Shown here piece by piece: positions 11,285-23,830 of a stretch of 64,000 nucleotides of DNA. The translations under genes were made by a program, and so were the position numbers. Every line of letters starts with the position of its first letter. The stretch's first letter is position 1. The notes beneath the pieces were generated by a model. The model had not been told where the DNA came from, did no database searches, and saw nothing but the letters and a program-made list of their open reading frames with translations. The stretch is taken from positions 79,749,785-79,813,784 of the forward strand of contig JALGQZ010000002.1 in the NCBI GenBank assembly GCA_023105745.1, in the 5' to 3' direction. Source of the DNA: Austropuccinia psidii (Eukaryota; Basidiomycota; Pucciniomycetes; Pucciniales; Sphaerophragmiaceae).

Positions 11285-13300
11285 ATTTGCCCTGGTTAAT
11301 GTACTCCATGTGGGTAGTATAGAAAGAATTAGTTATGTCTTGTTCCATAGTAGTCATTTGAATTTGGCACCAGGGCTATGGTTCTTTGATTGTCTTAGTG
11401 CATAATTTGTTTTTCTTGATTTCTTCTTATTTAAAATGAAATATTTTGGGTCAGTTTTATGTCTCTGATTACCTCTGTGAGAGTATTTCATTCTTCCTCT
11501 GAAGATGATAAAACTACAGATTTCTGTTTGAGTGTCCACCACCCTATCATACCATGAAGGTATATAATAAAAACATGGAAGTACTTCGTCTCTTTTTAAC
11601 CTCCCAGATCCTCTTCTGTGAAGCCTACTACCATATTTGCATCATAATATAGATAGTTTTTTCCAAGAATGATCTCATAGTGCTGGGTTCCTGGAAGGTA
11701 TGCTAGTAAATGTTTAACTCAATTTTAGTGAGTTTTCTTTTGATCCTCAAGGAGATATGACGGAAAGGAAGTTGATAGTGCTATATTGTTTCTGGTGCAC
11801 TGGAAAAGTTATTGAAGAAAAATAATGATTCATCTATAACTTAAGGGGGTGTTTTGAGAGGGTTACTTTCAATTTTATTGAAGTTATTTCTGTTTTCTGA
11901 AAGCTGTTCTGTGAGCTTATTATATTTGTCGAGATTAGAGATGTCAGTATTTTATTGATGAATTTTTGTCTATCAATTTGAATTTGGCTTTCTCATAGAG
12001 ATATTTACATTTCTAAGTCATCCATGTCAAAAGTCTCCATGATTGGTTTTTTAATTCCTAATTCAAAGTTCCACACCATACTAGTTCATCTAAGTGAAAG
12101 AAAATACAGATTGGTTTTCATTTTTCAGCTGAATAATAAAGGCAGGGATCAGAATAACTTGTTTTTATACCAATCGATAACAGGGCGATTTTGCTAGAAA
12201 AGTGCCAAAATATAGGTATTTATTTAAGCTCATTGATTAATTTTTTTAATAGGAAGGTGTTAAATTTTTGCTGTTTTGAGTATCCTTTTAGTCAATATAT
12301 GAATTGGGGAAAATAAGGTTTACCATTGAGAAAGCGATATTTAAGATCCGTTGGTTCGATTAGATATTCATTGAAGCAACGGAGAGGAGAAGAATTCTGA
12401 GAGAGGTGAGTATTCCATTAGGAGAGAGGACGTCTGAGCAGTCCAGTCCCTATTTTTGATGCTATTTTTGAATACAGATTTGAGCTTTGAATTTGGTTAA
12501 GTTTTTATCTTCATCAGTTTTTCTTTTTAAGACCCAATTTTTTTAGAAAGTTTTTAGATTTCTTGTGTAGTCATTTGTTAGCAAAATTTTGGGCTTCCAT
12601 ATTATTGAGCTCATAATTGATGGCTTTCATCCACTATTTTCAATCAGGTGAATGAAAATCTTGATGAAAATGTTTAGGGGCTTTGGAATAAAGAGTAAGC
12701 TGTTTTATTATTAGTTCTTCTGGGTCACTTTAAGATGTTCCTTTTGTTGATGTCACTATGTTTTTCATTGGCAGGAACTTGGTTTTGAGGGATCCAAGCA
12801 TAGGATTTTTATGGGGAAGTTCTGAGACAAATGATAGGATTGCTAGGTTCAGTTGGGGGTAGTTCAGTAATTATCAAGAAGGGAATTTACTTTTTTTAAA
12901 CATTTTTTTTCTTCAGATATTATTTAGTGAGCTCCTTTGGGTGGAGTATTTTTTTTTCTAGATTAAATAATTCATAGTCATCATATTACTTGTTTCCCTC
13001 TCTGGTACTTAATACAGCTTTTCCCCTATTCTTATCTCAATAATATTACTTAAATTACTCAAGTGAATAGTTTCCCAATAGTAGAACTGTCCAATAAGAT
13101 AGCTTTAAATACAAAAGGATGGCTTTTTTTGTGCCATTTCAAAAACAGAGCTTTGAAATAAGCGGTTTTTACTGGGGTAAGATTCTCTAGATACACTTAT
13201 TTGATTAAATATTCCACCCAAAATGCAGATTGAAGGTCTAGGTTGAGTAAAAGACATATTCGCTTGTGCATCGTGGTTTAACTCCCGCATTCAGATATGA
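11285..13300 (-). pseudogene. Ty1/Copia retrotransposon pol remnant (RT and RNase H)
   Basis: Reading the reverse strand gives a Copia RT/RNase H collinear with the family but full of stops. YSKAPKHFHQDFHSPD and WMKAINYELNNMEAQN lie at about 12700-12590 and match the start of the Copia RT. EYLIEPTDLKYRFLNG follows at about 12390-12330. IGIKTSYSDPCLYYSAEK and IFFHLDELVWCG come at about 12160-12070, where HLDE stands for the usual HVDD, so a catalytic Asp is lost. The RNase H part is near 11560-11300: GWWTLKQKSVVLSSSEEE has the usual AEAEY replaced by EEE plus a TGA, and DNQRTIALVPNS follows. Reverse transcription and RNA degradation would be the roles in an intact element. No LTR, gag or integrase was found. 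Confidence 0.8.
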
Positions 13301-13840
13301 GATTTTGCTTGGCGTTTGAGGAGAAGTAGTCGGATTCCTCAACTGAAATGATGAAAATTTCCAATTTTTAATTGATAAGAATGGTACAGTTGAGGTGAAT
13401 TTGATTTGATGTTTTATATTTACTCAATGATGTTTTTTACTTTTATTTACTAATCCTATATCCATAGATCTCATCAAGTGGTATCAAAATATATTTAAGT
13501 AATTAGAAGCTGTGATGACATAAGATATCAATCCAAAACCCACATGTGTATATGTAAATAATTAGCCTTTTGTTATTTGGAAGAATTGAAACTATAAAGA
13601 TAATTTTAATTAAATGCATGGCTATTCGAAAAATCTTATTTGTACTATTTGAAGAATTCATCAAATTCAAATTTTGAACCACAAAATGAAAACCAAAAAA
13701 TTCAAAAAAAAAACCATTTGAATGTTTCAACGTCTAAATCACAATTTGAATCCATAAATATTGAGTTTTTCCTGAAAAAATGATTTATGAAAATAATTCA
13801 TCAATTAAAAAAATTAAAAATGCCATTTAATAAGCTAATC
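13301..13840. other. AT-rich non-coding stretch
   Basis: No gene seen. It may contain the decayed upstream (integrase) part of the Copia remnant, but I could not read a motif. Confidence 0.35.
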
Positions 13841-13843
13841 ACA

Positions 13844-14110
13844 GAATACCCATGCCATAAATGGTATCAGGAATGACATGGCAATGCCATAAATGGTATC
13901 AGAAACTACATGGAAACACCATATATGGTATTAACAGTAAGATTGATAGCATCAACAATGAAATAGAAATTCCAATTATAGAATTAAAAGTGCCATAAAT
14001 GGCATCAACAATGGCAATTATGGCATTTGTGAAATTAATCATGGAATTTTAATTTCATTCTTGATGGAATTGATGGCATTAACAATGGCACTTATGCTAT
14101 TTTGAGCATA
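13844..14110. repeat. Degenerate tandem repeats built on CCATAAATGG-type palindromes
   Basis: Units of roughly 30 bp carry variants of TGCCATAAATGGTATCA, for example near 13852, 13888 and 13919. Later units read GGCATCAACAATGGCA. The core CCATAAATGG is close to a palindrome (CCATTTATGG on the other strand). The same vocabulary recurs at 63180-63400 near the other end of the window. Both fields are followed by text like TTTATGGCAAA and CTTATG...TTTACC, so they seem to belong to one dispersed repeat family. Confidence 0.7.
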
Positions 14111-14285
14111 AATCATGACATAAAGTTGCTTTTTTCCTGATAAAGGTGTTTCCTCAGCTACATTTCAATTCAAAAATACCCCTTATGTGATTTTACTAAA
14201 TAATCACATTTTTTTACCGATTTATGGCAAATTCACATGAATGCTTACAAGTTTTTACCAAATTGCTTATGTGGCTTTACCACCA

Positions 14286-15827
14286 ACCATAATTAACTAT
14301 GAGGAATTAGAATTGATTGAAAGTGATTAAATTGAATTACAAGAAATATAAAATAATTAAAATTAATTAAAATCAATCAAAATTGATTAAAATTAATTGA
14401 AATTAATTAAAATTAACTAAAATTAGCTAAAATTAATGAAAACAAATTAAAATTAATTGAAATTAATTAATTGATTCAAATAGATTAAAATTAATTTAAA
14501 TTAATTAAAATTAATTGAAATTAATTAAGATTAATTAAAATTAATTAAAATTAATTAAAATTAATTAAAATTAATTAAAATTAATTAAAATTAATTAAAA
14601 TTAATTAAAATTAATTAAAATTAATTAAAATTAAGTTAAATTAATTAAAATTAATGAGAATTAATTAAAATTAATGAAAATTAATGAAAGTTAATTAAAA
14701 TTAATTAAAATTAAGTTAAATTAATTAAAATTAATGAGAATTAATTAAAATAAATGAAAATTAATGAAAGTTAATTAAAATTAACTAAAATTAATTAAAA
14801 TTAATTAAAAGTAATTAAAATTAATTAAAATTAATTAAAATTAATTAAAATTGATGAAAATTAATTAAAATTAATTAAAGTTAATTAAAATTAATTAAAA
14901 TTAATTAAAGTTAATTAAAATTAATTAAAATTAATTAGAATTAATTAAAATTAATTAAAATTAATTAAAATTAATTAGAATTAATTAAAATTAATTAAAA
15001 TTAATTAAAATTAATTAAAATTAATTAAAATTAATTAAAATTAATTAAAATTAATTAAAATTAATTAAAATTAATTAAAATTAATTAAAATTAATTAAAA
15101 TTAATTAAAATTAATTAAAATTAATTAAAATTAATTAAAATTAATTAAAATTAATTAAAATTAATTAAAATTAATTAAAATTAATTAAAATTAATTAAAA
15201 TTAATTAAAATTAATTAAAATTAATTAAAATTAATTAAAATTAATTAAAATTAATTAAAATTAATTAAAATTAATTAAAATTAATTAAAATTAATTAAAA
15301 TTAATTAAAATTAATTAAAATTAATTAAAATTAATTAAAATTAATTAAAATTAATTAAAATTAATTAAAATTAATTAAAATTAATTAAAATTAATTAAAA
15401 TTAATTAAAATTAATTAAAATTAATTAAAATTAATTAAAATTAATTAAAATTAATTAAAATTAATTAAAATTAATTAAAATTAATTAAAATTAATTAAAA
15501 TTAATTAAAATTAATTAAAATTAATTAAAATTAATTAAAATTAATTAAAATTAATTAAAATTAATTAAAATTAATTAAAATTAATTAAAATTAATTAAAA
15601 TTAATTAAAATTAATTAAAATTAATTAAAATTAATTAAAATTAATTAAAATTAATTAAAATTAATTAAAATTAATTAAAATTAATTAAAATTAATTAAAA
15701 TTAATTAAAATTAATTAAAATTAATTAAAATTAATTAAAATTAATTAAAATTAATTAAAATTAATTAAAATTAATTAAAATTAATTAAAATTAATTAAAA
15801 TTAATTAAAATTAATTAAAATTAATTA
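14286..15827. repeat. TTAATTAAAA satellite array, truncated by the assembly gap
   Basis: A 10-bp tandem repeat of unit TTAATTAAAA. The left edge (about 14286-14520) is degenerate. Internal variants such as TTAAGTTAAA and TTAATTAGAA continue to 14980. From 14981 to 15827 the array is perfect, about 85 units, and runs straight into the Ns. An 80-bp higher-order unit beginning TTAAGTTAAA at 14631 is repeated at 14711. Each unit contains the palindrome TTAATTAA. The true length is unknown. Confidence 0.95.
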
Positions 15828-16327
15828 NNNNNNNNNNNNNNNNNNNNNNNNNNNNNNNNNNNNNNNNNNNNNNNNNNNNNNNNNNNNNNNNNNNNNNNNN
15901 NNNNNNNNNNNNNNNNNNNNNNNNNNNNNNNNNNNNNNNNNNNNNNNNNNNNNNNNNNNNNNNNNNNNNNNNNNNNNNNNNNNNNNNNNNNNNNNNNNNN
16001 NNNNNNNNNNNNNNNNNNNNNNNNNNNNNNNNNNNNNNNNNNNNNNNNNNNNNNNNNNNNNNNNNNNNNNNNNNNNNNNNNNNNNNNNNNNNNNNNNNNN
16101 NNNNNNNNNNNNNNNNNNNNNNNNNNNNNNNNNNNNNNNNNNNNNNNNNNNNNNNNNNNNNNNNNNNNNNNNNNNNNNNNNNNNNNNNNNNNNNNNNNNN
16201 NNNNNNNNNNNNNNNNNNNNNNNNNNNNNNNNNNNNNNNNNNNNNNNNNNNNNNNNNNNNNNNNNNNNNNNNNNNNNNNNNNNNNNNNNNNNNNNNNNNN
16301 NNNNNNNNNNNNNNNNNNNNNNNNNNN
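15828..16327. other. Assembly gap of exactly 500 N
   Basis: The round length indicates a placeholder, not a measured gap. It follows a perfect satellite, and the sequence after it is unrelated, so the junction of the two sides is not proven by sequence. Confidence 0.98.
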
Positions 16328-16604
16328 TTTCCTCTTCGCCTGTACAGTATGAGTTGGGTGGCCATATCCTTATTAACCCTTCTCTTTCCATTCTGACAGG
16401 TTGAAACAGTGGACTTGGACTTGGTTGTGGTTGGCTCTTCTATTCTTTGCTCTTATCCTTTGTTGCTGCTTTTTCTTATATTTATTCCTTAGCAATTTAT
16501 CTTTAACACTCTTAAGTGTATCTCATCTTATCTTATCTTTGAGCCCTCCATAAGTGAGTCCCAGTTTACTGAGTGCCAGGCCCTCTTCACTTCGAAGAGC
16601 CCCT
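16328..16604. other. Unassigned sequence between gap and Gypsy copy A
   Basis: Moderate GC, no recognised gene. Homology of copy A to copies B and C starts abruptly at about 16605, so this stretch marks the truncation breakpoint of copy A or a different repeat. Confidence 0.4.
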
Positions 16605-19600
16605 GTGACACCCTCCACCACCCAAGCAAGTGCCAAAAACAGCCCCAGTTGCCAGTAGCAGCAATTCCAACGTGAAAAACTTGCCATGAGCTCAGAAAAA
16701 GGGCAAAGGCAAAGCACCAGCCACAAAAACCTACAGGCAGGGCTACAGAATTCCAAATATTCAGCAGAATGCCATGGAAAATGTATTTCATATGGACAGA
16801 AAAATGATGGAATTGCAGAAAAAGGAGGAATCCAGATTAAAATATCAGAATTGATTTCTGATATTCTAGAGGGAATTTCAAACTTGTATATAGCTATAAA
16901 GGATGTCAAAAGTCATATTCCTGATAAAAATTCATCAATTTGTAACGATCATAAGACAAACAACTTAAGTCTGAGCCAAAAAAAAATGAGACACTTATGT
17001 GTTTTGAAAAAGCTTTAAGAACAATTAAGACTTCCAATAATGACAATTCATTTGGAAATAAGTTAAATGAACAATTTGCCATTATTAAAGAAGTAACAGA
17101 CAAACATTCTAAATTTAATATTGATTAAATGATTGAAACAAAAATAAAAGAAGCCATAAATATCATCAAATAAGATCATAAGAAAGTCCTTGATTATATT
17201 GCAAATTCATTTACTGAAGTAAAGACATATACAATTGCCTTGAAAAAGTGTTTTGACACCTTGCAACAGGAATTATCAAAATTAACAATGAAATTGAATC
17301 AAGTCACTTCTGATAATACTAGACAGACATAATTATGGCAATAATTAACACATAAGTAAGATATGTATAAAGTTGAAGTTATGAATTTAATACAAAGTTT
17401 CCAACATGAGCTCAGAAATTCTCAAAGGTGTAGCAGCAGTAAAATGAATTATATTGAATAATTACTGCACACCTTACCTACAATGTCTATACCTCTGAAT
17501 CAAAATGACGGTGCAGGAATTCCCAATCCAAAAGTATTGGATGTTGAAAATTCACAGTTGAAAAATGAATTTTTCCACTTATTTTCATAACTTGGGACCA
17601 TCAATGGGCCAAGCACTCTTGAAAGAAGTACCAAAACTTAAATAATAGCCTCACTTCAGTGGTGAAGGAGAGTATGAACATATGGAGTTCATCAGAGGGA
17701 TTGACATTATTAAAGATTTTGAATTACCTTAAATATTGGTAACAGAAAGATTTAACACCTTGTTTACCAGATCAGCCAACAGATGGTATATACAATTGAG
17801 AAAAGCACATGGACATCAAACTTGGACTTGGTGGAAAACCCAAATTATCAAAAAATGGGCCAATGTTTCTTGGAGATTCAAATTTGAAACAGCCTTTGAA
17901 TATGCTAAATCTAATGCTGGGAAATGCAAAGCTTTACCACAGTTTTTCCAACAAAGAGATAGATTAACAACATGATATCCTTATATGTCAGAATTTATGA
18001 TTCACAGAGAAATTCTAAGAAAATGTGAATGTGACTTAGATAATGCTGTCAAAAGCAGGACTACTGAACAATCTCCAGCAAAAGATATCATTAATATATT
18101 GGAAGAAGTAACCACCAGAACCATAATTGGTTCTATTAGGGTGAATCTCAAAACAAGGTTTAATACACCTTGGAAAGATTCTGCGGACAGAAATTCCAAA
18201 GAAAATTCCAATAATATTAAGTATAAATCTGCAGATGTAATGAGAAAGTTCCATATTTGCCAAAGTATCACACATTTAGATAATGCATGTCCCAAGAAGG
18301 GTAAAATGAATGAAATGGACATTGAAAAGGAACCTGATGTTGAAAATGATGAGGTAAATGAATATAATTCAGATGATAAATCATCAATATTTTCTGAATC
18401 TTCAAAAGAGATAGAAAATATCAATTCCACTTTTAAAATCACGGAATCCTTTTCCGACTTTCCACAATTAACCAATGGTCAATTTGATTTATCAAAAATT
18501 CAAGATGCACAACTAATGAAAACCAAACCAAACAGGGGAAAAGGTTATACATCTGGTAACTCCTGGATAGCAGAAGTGGTAATTGACAACAAACCCACTA
18601 AGCGTTTACTAAACCCAGCAGCCTTCTGCTCTTGTGTTAGAAAATTGTTTCTTAAGACTTCTGTACTGGATTTTGAAGATCAATTGTTTCCAATTGAGGA
18701 CATCAAATTCAACAGTGCAAGTAATCCCATTAAAGCATTAGGCATATTTGGAACTATTGTCATATTTCCACAAATCAATGGAAATTTAAGAATAACTGTT
18801 GAATTTGTTGTTATGGAAAACTGCTCTAGCACCTATTTTATATTGGGAAATGATTACTTAATCATGTATGGCATAGATTTAAATAACAATAAAGACAGAT
18901 ACTTTACTATTGGGGGCAATAATTGTCAAAAATTTGCCTTTATACCATTGAAAAGACAAATTACAGTAAACAAAGTATCACCAGTTAACTCAGAGTTAGA
19001 AAAGTTCAAGTCTGAACAGTTAAATGAAGCTCAAATCAGTCTTAATCTCACTGAGCCACTGGTAGTAATTGTTTGTCATGAGGTTGACCTTATTCTTAAT
19101 ATTAAGAGACCTTACCTACAACTCTTGGGAAGACCTGCATATCCAGAAAGTCCTAAATCAAGAGAAGCTCTGGAAATCTATATTAAAGATCTTCTAGACC
19201 TTGGGTTAATAAGAAAGGTTGGCCACAATGAGGAGGTGGAAGTAACTACACCGGTCATAGTGGCATGGCATAATATAAAATCTAGAATGGTTGAGGACTT
19301 TAAAGCTCTGAATACTTACACTGTTCCAGACAGGTACCCAATACCAAAAATCCAAATTTCTCTAACGCAAATATCTCAAGCAGTGTATATAAGCACATGG
19401 ATGCCCTTAAAGGATTTCATCAAAACTTGGTGACACCAAGAGCAAGAAAATATTTGAGGATTATTGTTCATTGTGGAGTGTATGAGTAATTAAGGATGCC
19501 TTTTGGTATCAAGAATGTTCCTTCACACTTCCAAAGAATGATGAATTGAATCTTCCCTGAAAAACCTTCAGAAGGAGGGTTAATCATTTACATTGATGAT

Positions 19601-22033
19601 ATCATTGTCTGTTTAAAGCCCTGGGAAGAAAATATATACAGATTATGCAGAGTTTTGAACAAAATTCAATCTGTAAACATGAAAATTTGTGAAAGAAATG
19701 TCATTTTGGATCTAAAGAACTCAAAGCACTGGGACATGTAGTATCTTGTTTATCCCTTTTCATTGAAAAAAACAAATTTGCAGCAGTTCTACTGAAACCT
19801 ATGCCTCAGAACAAAAAATAAATTAAGTCATTTTTGGGGTTTTCAGGATATTACACACAGCATATTAATGATTTGGCATCCATAGCAAGACCTCTTTATA
19901 AATTATGTGACAAGGACACATTTTTTGAAATGATTGTTGACAGAGTCAAAGCCTTTGATTCTTTAAGACAAGCCTTGACCACTCCTCCACTCTTACTGAT
20001 GCCAGACTTTAAGCTTCCCTTTAAGCTTTATATTGATACATCAGGAGATGGACTATGTGCTGCACTTCATCAATTCCAGACTATGAATGATATTCCTGTG
20101 GAAGGACCCATATGTTTCATATCCAGGCAAATCAAACCAACTGAAGCTAGATATAGAGGAAGTCAGATGGATTGTTTATGCCTTTTCTGGTCCTTAGAAA
20201 AACTCAATTACTTCCTAGAAGGATGGGTTTTTGAAGTTATAACAGATTGCACTGCTGTTAAATCACTTTTAAACATTAAAACACCCAACAGGCATATGCT
20301 CAGATTGAAAATAGCCATATAGGAATATAGAGGTAAAATGACTATTTTTCACAAAGATGGAAATATTCAGAAAAATGCAGATGGACTGAGCAGATGGCCA
20401 TTACCAAATAATATTGATAATCCTGCTTATTTTCCAGAAGAATCTTTCCCACAGATCCCAATAGAAGGAATCAGTGTTACAGATCTGAACAATACATTCT
20501 TTAAGGAAGTAAGAAACAGCTATACTCAAGATAAGAATTGTAGCATGCTATGCCAATTACTTACTACAGACTGTAAAGACAACTCTTTGATACATTCCTT
20601 AGATGAAATATGGAAGAAAGCATATGATGAAGGAAGATTCCACTTACTGAATGGTATAATTTACCACATAACTAAGCATACATGTGTAATGACAGTTATG
20701 GACAGGTCCTTAATAAATCTTGTACTGAAAGAATTCCATGACAGCCCCTTCTCAGGACATCTGTCTGAGGAAAGAACAAGAGAAAATATAAATACCTGTC
20801 TATGGTCACCAATGTGGCAGAGTATTGCAAAACCTGTGACAGATGTCAAAAGGTAAATAAATTCATTGTCAAAAGACTTGGAAATATGATCAAAATACAA
20901 GAACCCATCAAACCTTAGGAAATTGTCCAAATGGATTGGGTAACTGGCCTACCACCAGGGGGTGATAGAAGCTATAATGAATGCCTAGTGATTTTTGACA
21001 GATTTAGTAAGACTCTAATATTTCTATCATGTCACAAGGAGGATACATCCATGGATACAGCTCTTCTAATATGGAATAGAGTAATATAATCTACTGGGAT
21101 ATTCACAAATATCATGAATGACAGAGATCCCAAACTCACCTCAGAACTATGGAAAAATCTTCACCAATTATTTGGAACAAAGTTCTCCTTCTCTACAGCC
21201 TACCACCCACAAACTGATGGACTGGCTGAAAGAATGATCCAAACCTTGGAAGATATGGTAAGAATATTTGGTGCATATGGCCTTTAATTTGAAGATTGTG
21301 ATGGGTTCACTCATTATTGGTGTACTCTCTTACCAGCACTGGAATTGGCATATAAAACATCCATTCATTCCAGTACCAATCAAACTCCTGCTATTCTAGA
21401 GAAGGTATGGAATCCCCAATTACCCCAATATTAACTAAGGAAGGATTTGGTTGAAATACATCTCACAGTTTGTATCTTCAAAGGAATTCTAGACAAAGCT
21501 AGAAAGCATTCAATAAGGTACTTGGGGGACTCATTTGCATATTTCAAAGACAAATGGGACAAATCACATGCCACGGCAGATTTCAAAGTAGGATATTTAG
21601 TAATTGTATCCACCACTAACTTCAGTAACATCAATTAATGTAAAACTCTCAAGGACTCCTTTTCATAAACCTTTGTTATTAAGGGCATCCATGGGGAAAA
21701 TGCAATTGAAGTAGAATTATCTGAGGAACTTAGCAATAGCCATCCTACATTTCCAGTAAGCTTGGGAGAGCCATATAAATCTAGTGATGCTGAGAATTTT
21801 CCTTTGCAAAAAAGGTTCCCCAGCATATACCTCCTATTGAATCTTCTGGTACTAGGAGAATCACCAAAGTTCTCAAAGAAAGGAAGTTAAGAACCAAGAC
21901 AGTAAGGGAATACCTTATTTGGTACAGTGACCCAACTTGTAAATATAAATGGTTAGCAGAAAAGGACATACCTGAAGCTACTAAACTTCTCCGAAGGTTC
22001 AGAAACACTATAAATAACAATATTACAAAATAA
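16605..22033 (+). pseudogene. Gag-Pol pseudogene of Gypsy copy A
   Basis: The order is: tail of ORF1 (16605-16845, one internal TGA, stop still at the family position), coiled-coil region, capsid-like segment with [14 protein letters not shown] (about 17830-17870), and a zinc knuckle with its first Cys changed (FHICQSITHLDNAC, about 18250). The protease active site reads NPAAF near 18610 where copies B and C have DPGAF, so the catalytic Asp is lost. RT keeps YIDDIIVC near 19590. RNase H keeps [10 protein letters not shown] near 20028. Integrase shows [13 protein letters not shown] near 21210. Many stops and frameshifts occur, for example near 17125, 17330, 17975, 19432, 19820, 20320 and 20856. 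It cannot encode an active element. The longest open piece is 17985-19433. Confidence 0.9.
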
Positions 22034-22043
22034 TATTATTTCT

Positions 22044-22056
22044 TAGGGGGAGGGAA
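22044..22056 (+). other. Polypurine tract of Gypsy copy A
   Basis: The purine run AGGGGGAGGGAA lies immediately before the LTR, the usual place for the primer of plus-strand DNA synthesis. The same run precedes the 3' LTRs of copies B and C. Confidence 0.8.
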
Positions 22057-23830
22057 TGTGAGCCTTAGAGGTATTTTCAGATACCCAAAAGACCACAAAT
22101 AATAAAACAAGATACAATTATAAATAAAATAAATTTATTCATATTATCAAAAAAAAGAATTGAAATATAAATATAAAATTATACACAAAAATGAAAATTT
22201 AATTCTAATTTTAAAATAAAAGTACATTGAAATTCAAATTTGTGAAGACACATTTTTACTTGAAAAAATTAAGTAAAAATGAATTTTCAACTAAAAAACC
22301 AAAATTAAAATATTTTTGGAGAAAAGTTAAATAAAAATTATCATAACTTTTTATCCTACAAACAAAAATCTGAAAATTATTTCACCATTGGACTCCTCAT
22401 ACAAAATAAGGTGGGGTCACCTTTGGGTAAAATTTCTGTAACTCAACTCTAAATAAGCTTAAATTAAGTTTTTAGTATTTTCTGTACAAAAGTTGAAAAT
22501 CCTCAAAACCTTAATTTAATTCAAATCACATGTGGTGTTAATCATCAATTTCTGTGTTAAAATTGAGGTGTTGTGCATAGTTTGGGTGCTATGAGGAATT
22601 GAAGTATTTTCAATTGAAATGTCAAAATGTGCACATGTATTACATAATTGAACTTGAATTTACATATGAGGTGTCACTCATTACAGTTGCATACTGTAAA
22701 AAATGAATTGAATTGCATATTTAAATTATAAATATAATACATGATGAGGAATTAAAGAAAAAATAAATTGGAAAGATTGATTCTGGGGGAAAAAGGAATG
22801 TTGGCTCCCCCTTGAAGCCAGACCCTCAAATTCCTTTCTGAAAGGATTGAGATTCCAAAATCCACAGAAATTTTCATCACTTTTGGCCTGTAATTGAGTC
22901 ACAGGGTCTGTTTCTCAATTGATGATAAGGGTTTGATACCAACCAGGGAAGTTTTAACTGTTGCCAAGAGGGTAAAACTACCCTTATAATAAAACAAACA
23001 ATTTGAAAACAGTTTTGACTGCTTTCGACGTCTCCTAAACACATCATGACGTGGTTTGAAGGCTTAAAGCCAGGTATTACTATAGCAATGGCTGAAAATT
23101 GCAAAAAATGGCTAAAACAAGCCCTTTTTGGTATAAACCAGGGTTCAATGATTCCATAATTGGCTTTTCTGTTGTCAGAGTGTTTTCCACGACTGAAAAA
23201 AGCAACTTTTACTTTTGGAGTAAGAGAATTGATGGCTATAAAAGAATATCTTCTTTGTCCCACTTTTCTCTTCATGTTAGAATCTTTTCCTTTTATAGTT
23301 AGTTTAAACACTGTTAAACCCATCAATAAATCGATTCCAACCACCCTTTTTAAATCATTTAAAACCTTTTAACCATGTGAAAAAACATTATAATCATTTT
23401 TACCCCTAGAATCACCCCATAAGGGAACTAAAGCATCTTTCATCACTGTTAACTCTGTCACTTTGTTTCCAAATTCACTCTGGTGACTTTTGGGCATGTT
23501 TTCTCTTTAATAATCTTTTTAAAGAATATGTTCTTATATTAATTGCCTGCAGTTCTTTGTGCAATTAATTCCAATTGAAATTGCTCTTGAAGAAATTTCT
23601 TTTGTAGCCTTAAATATCTGTTGTATTGTATTTTTGGATAAATTTTTATTGTTGGTAAAACAATAAATCTTTATAATATTTTTCTATACTAATAAAGTTA
23701 AAGAACAAAAATGTATTTTCTCTTAAAACTCTTATTTAATACTATTTTTAATTGATTTTTACCTTAAAAAAATTTTGAGGACAGGAAAATTACTTGATTT
23801 TCAATCAAAGTTTCATATCCACACCTTACA
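22057..23830 (+). repeat. 3' LTR of Gypsy copy A (1774 bp)
   Basis: Begins TGTGAGCCTTAGAGG and ends CACACCTTACA, with the same termini and order as the other LTRs of this family but shorter (1774 against 1828-1840) and clearly diverged. It keeps a TATA-like word in GATGGCTATAAAAGAA near 23235, the presumed LTR promoter position. Confidence 0.9.

Larger units (their letters stand above)
16605..23830 (+). mobile_element. Ty3/Gypsy chromovirus copy A, 5'-truncated and decayed
   Basis: Collinear with copies B and C from the Pro/Lys-rich end of ORF1 through gag-pol and the 3' LTR, but lacking the 5' LTR, primer site and gag start. The left end is abrupt at about 16605, 277 bases from the gap. The right end is the LTR terminus CACACCTTACA at 23830, with GGTGG beyond. 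No partner target-site duplication can be tested because the left end is missing. Its divergence and stop codons show that it is clearly older than copies B and C. Confidence 0.9.

Noticed and set aside
12340..12375. GGTTCGATTAG, like a tRNA T-loop
   Set aside because: No acceptor or anticodon stem can be formed around it, and the reverse strand is explained by the Copia RT remnant.
14286..15827. Regular repeats resembling a CRISPR array
   Set aside because: There are no spacers. It is a simple 10-bp satellite in a eukaryotic context.
15811..16391. Reverse-strand open frames spanning the N run
   Set aside because: They are open only because the Ns carry no stops.
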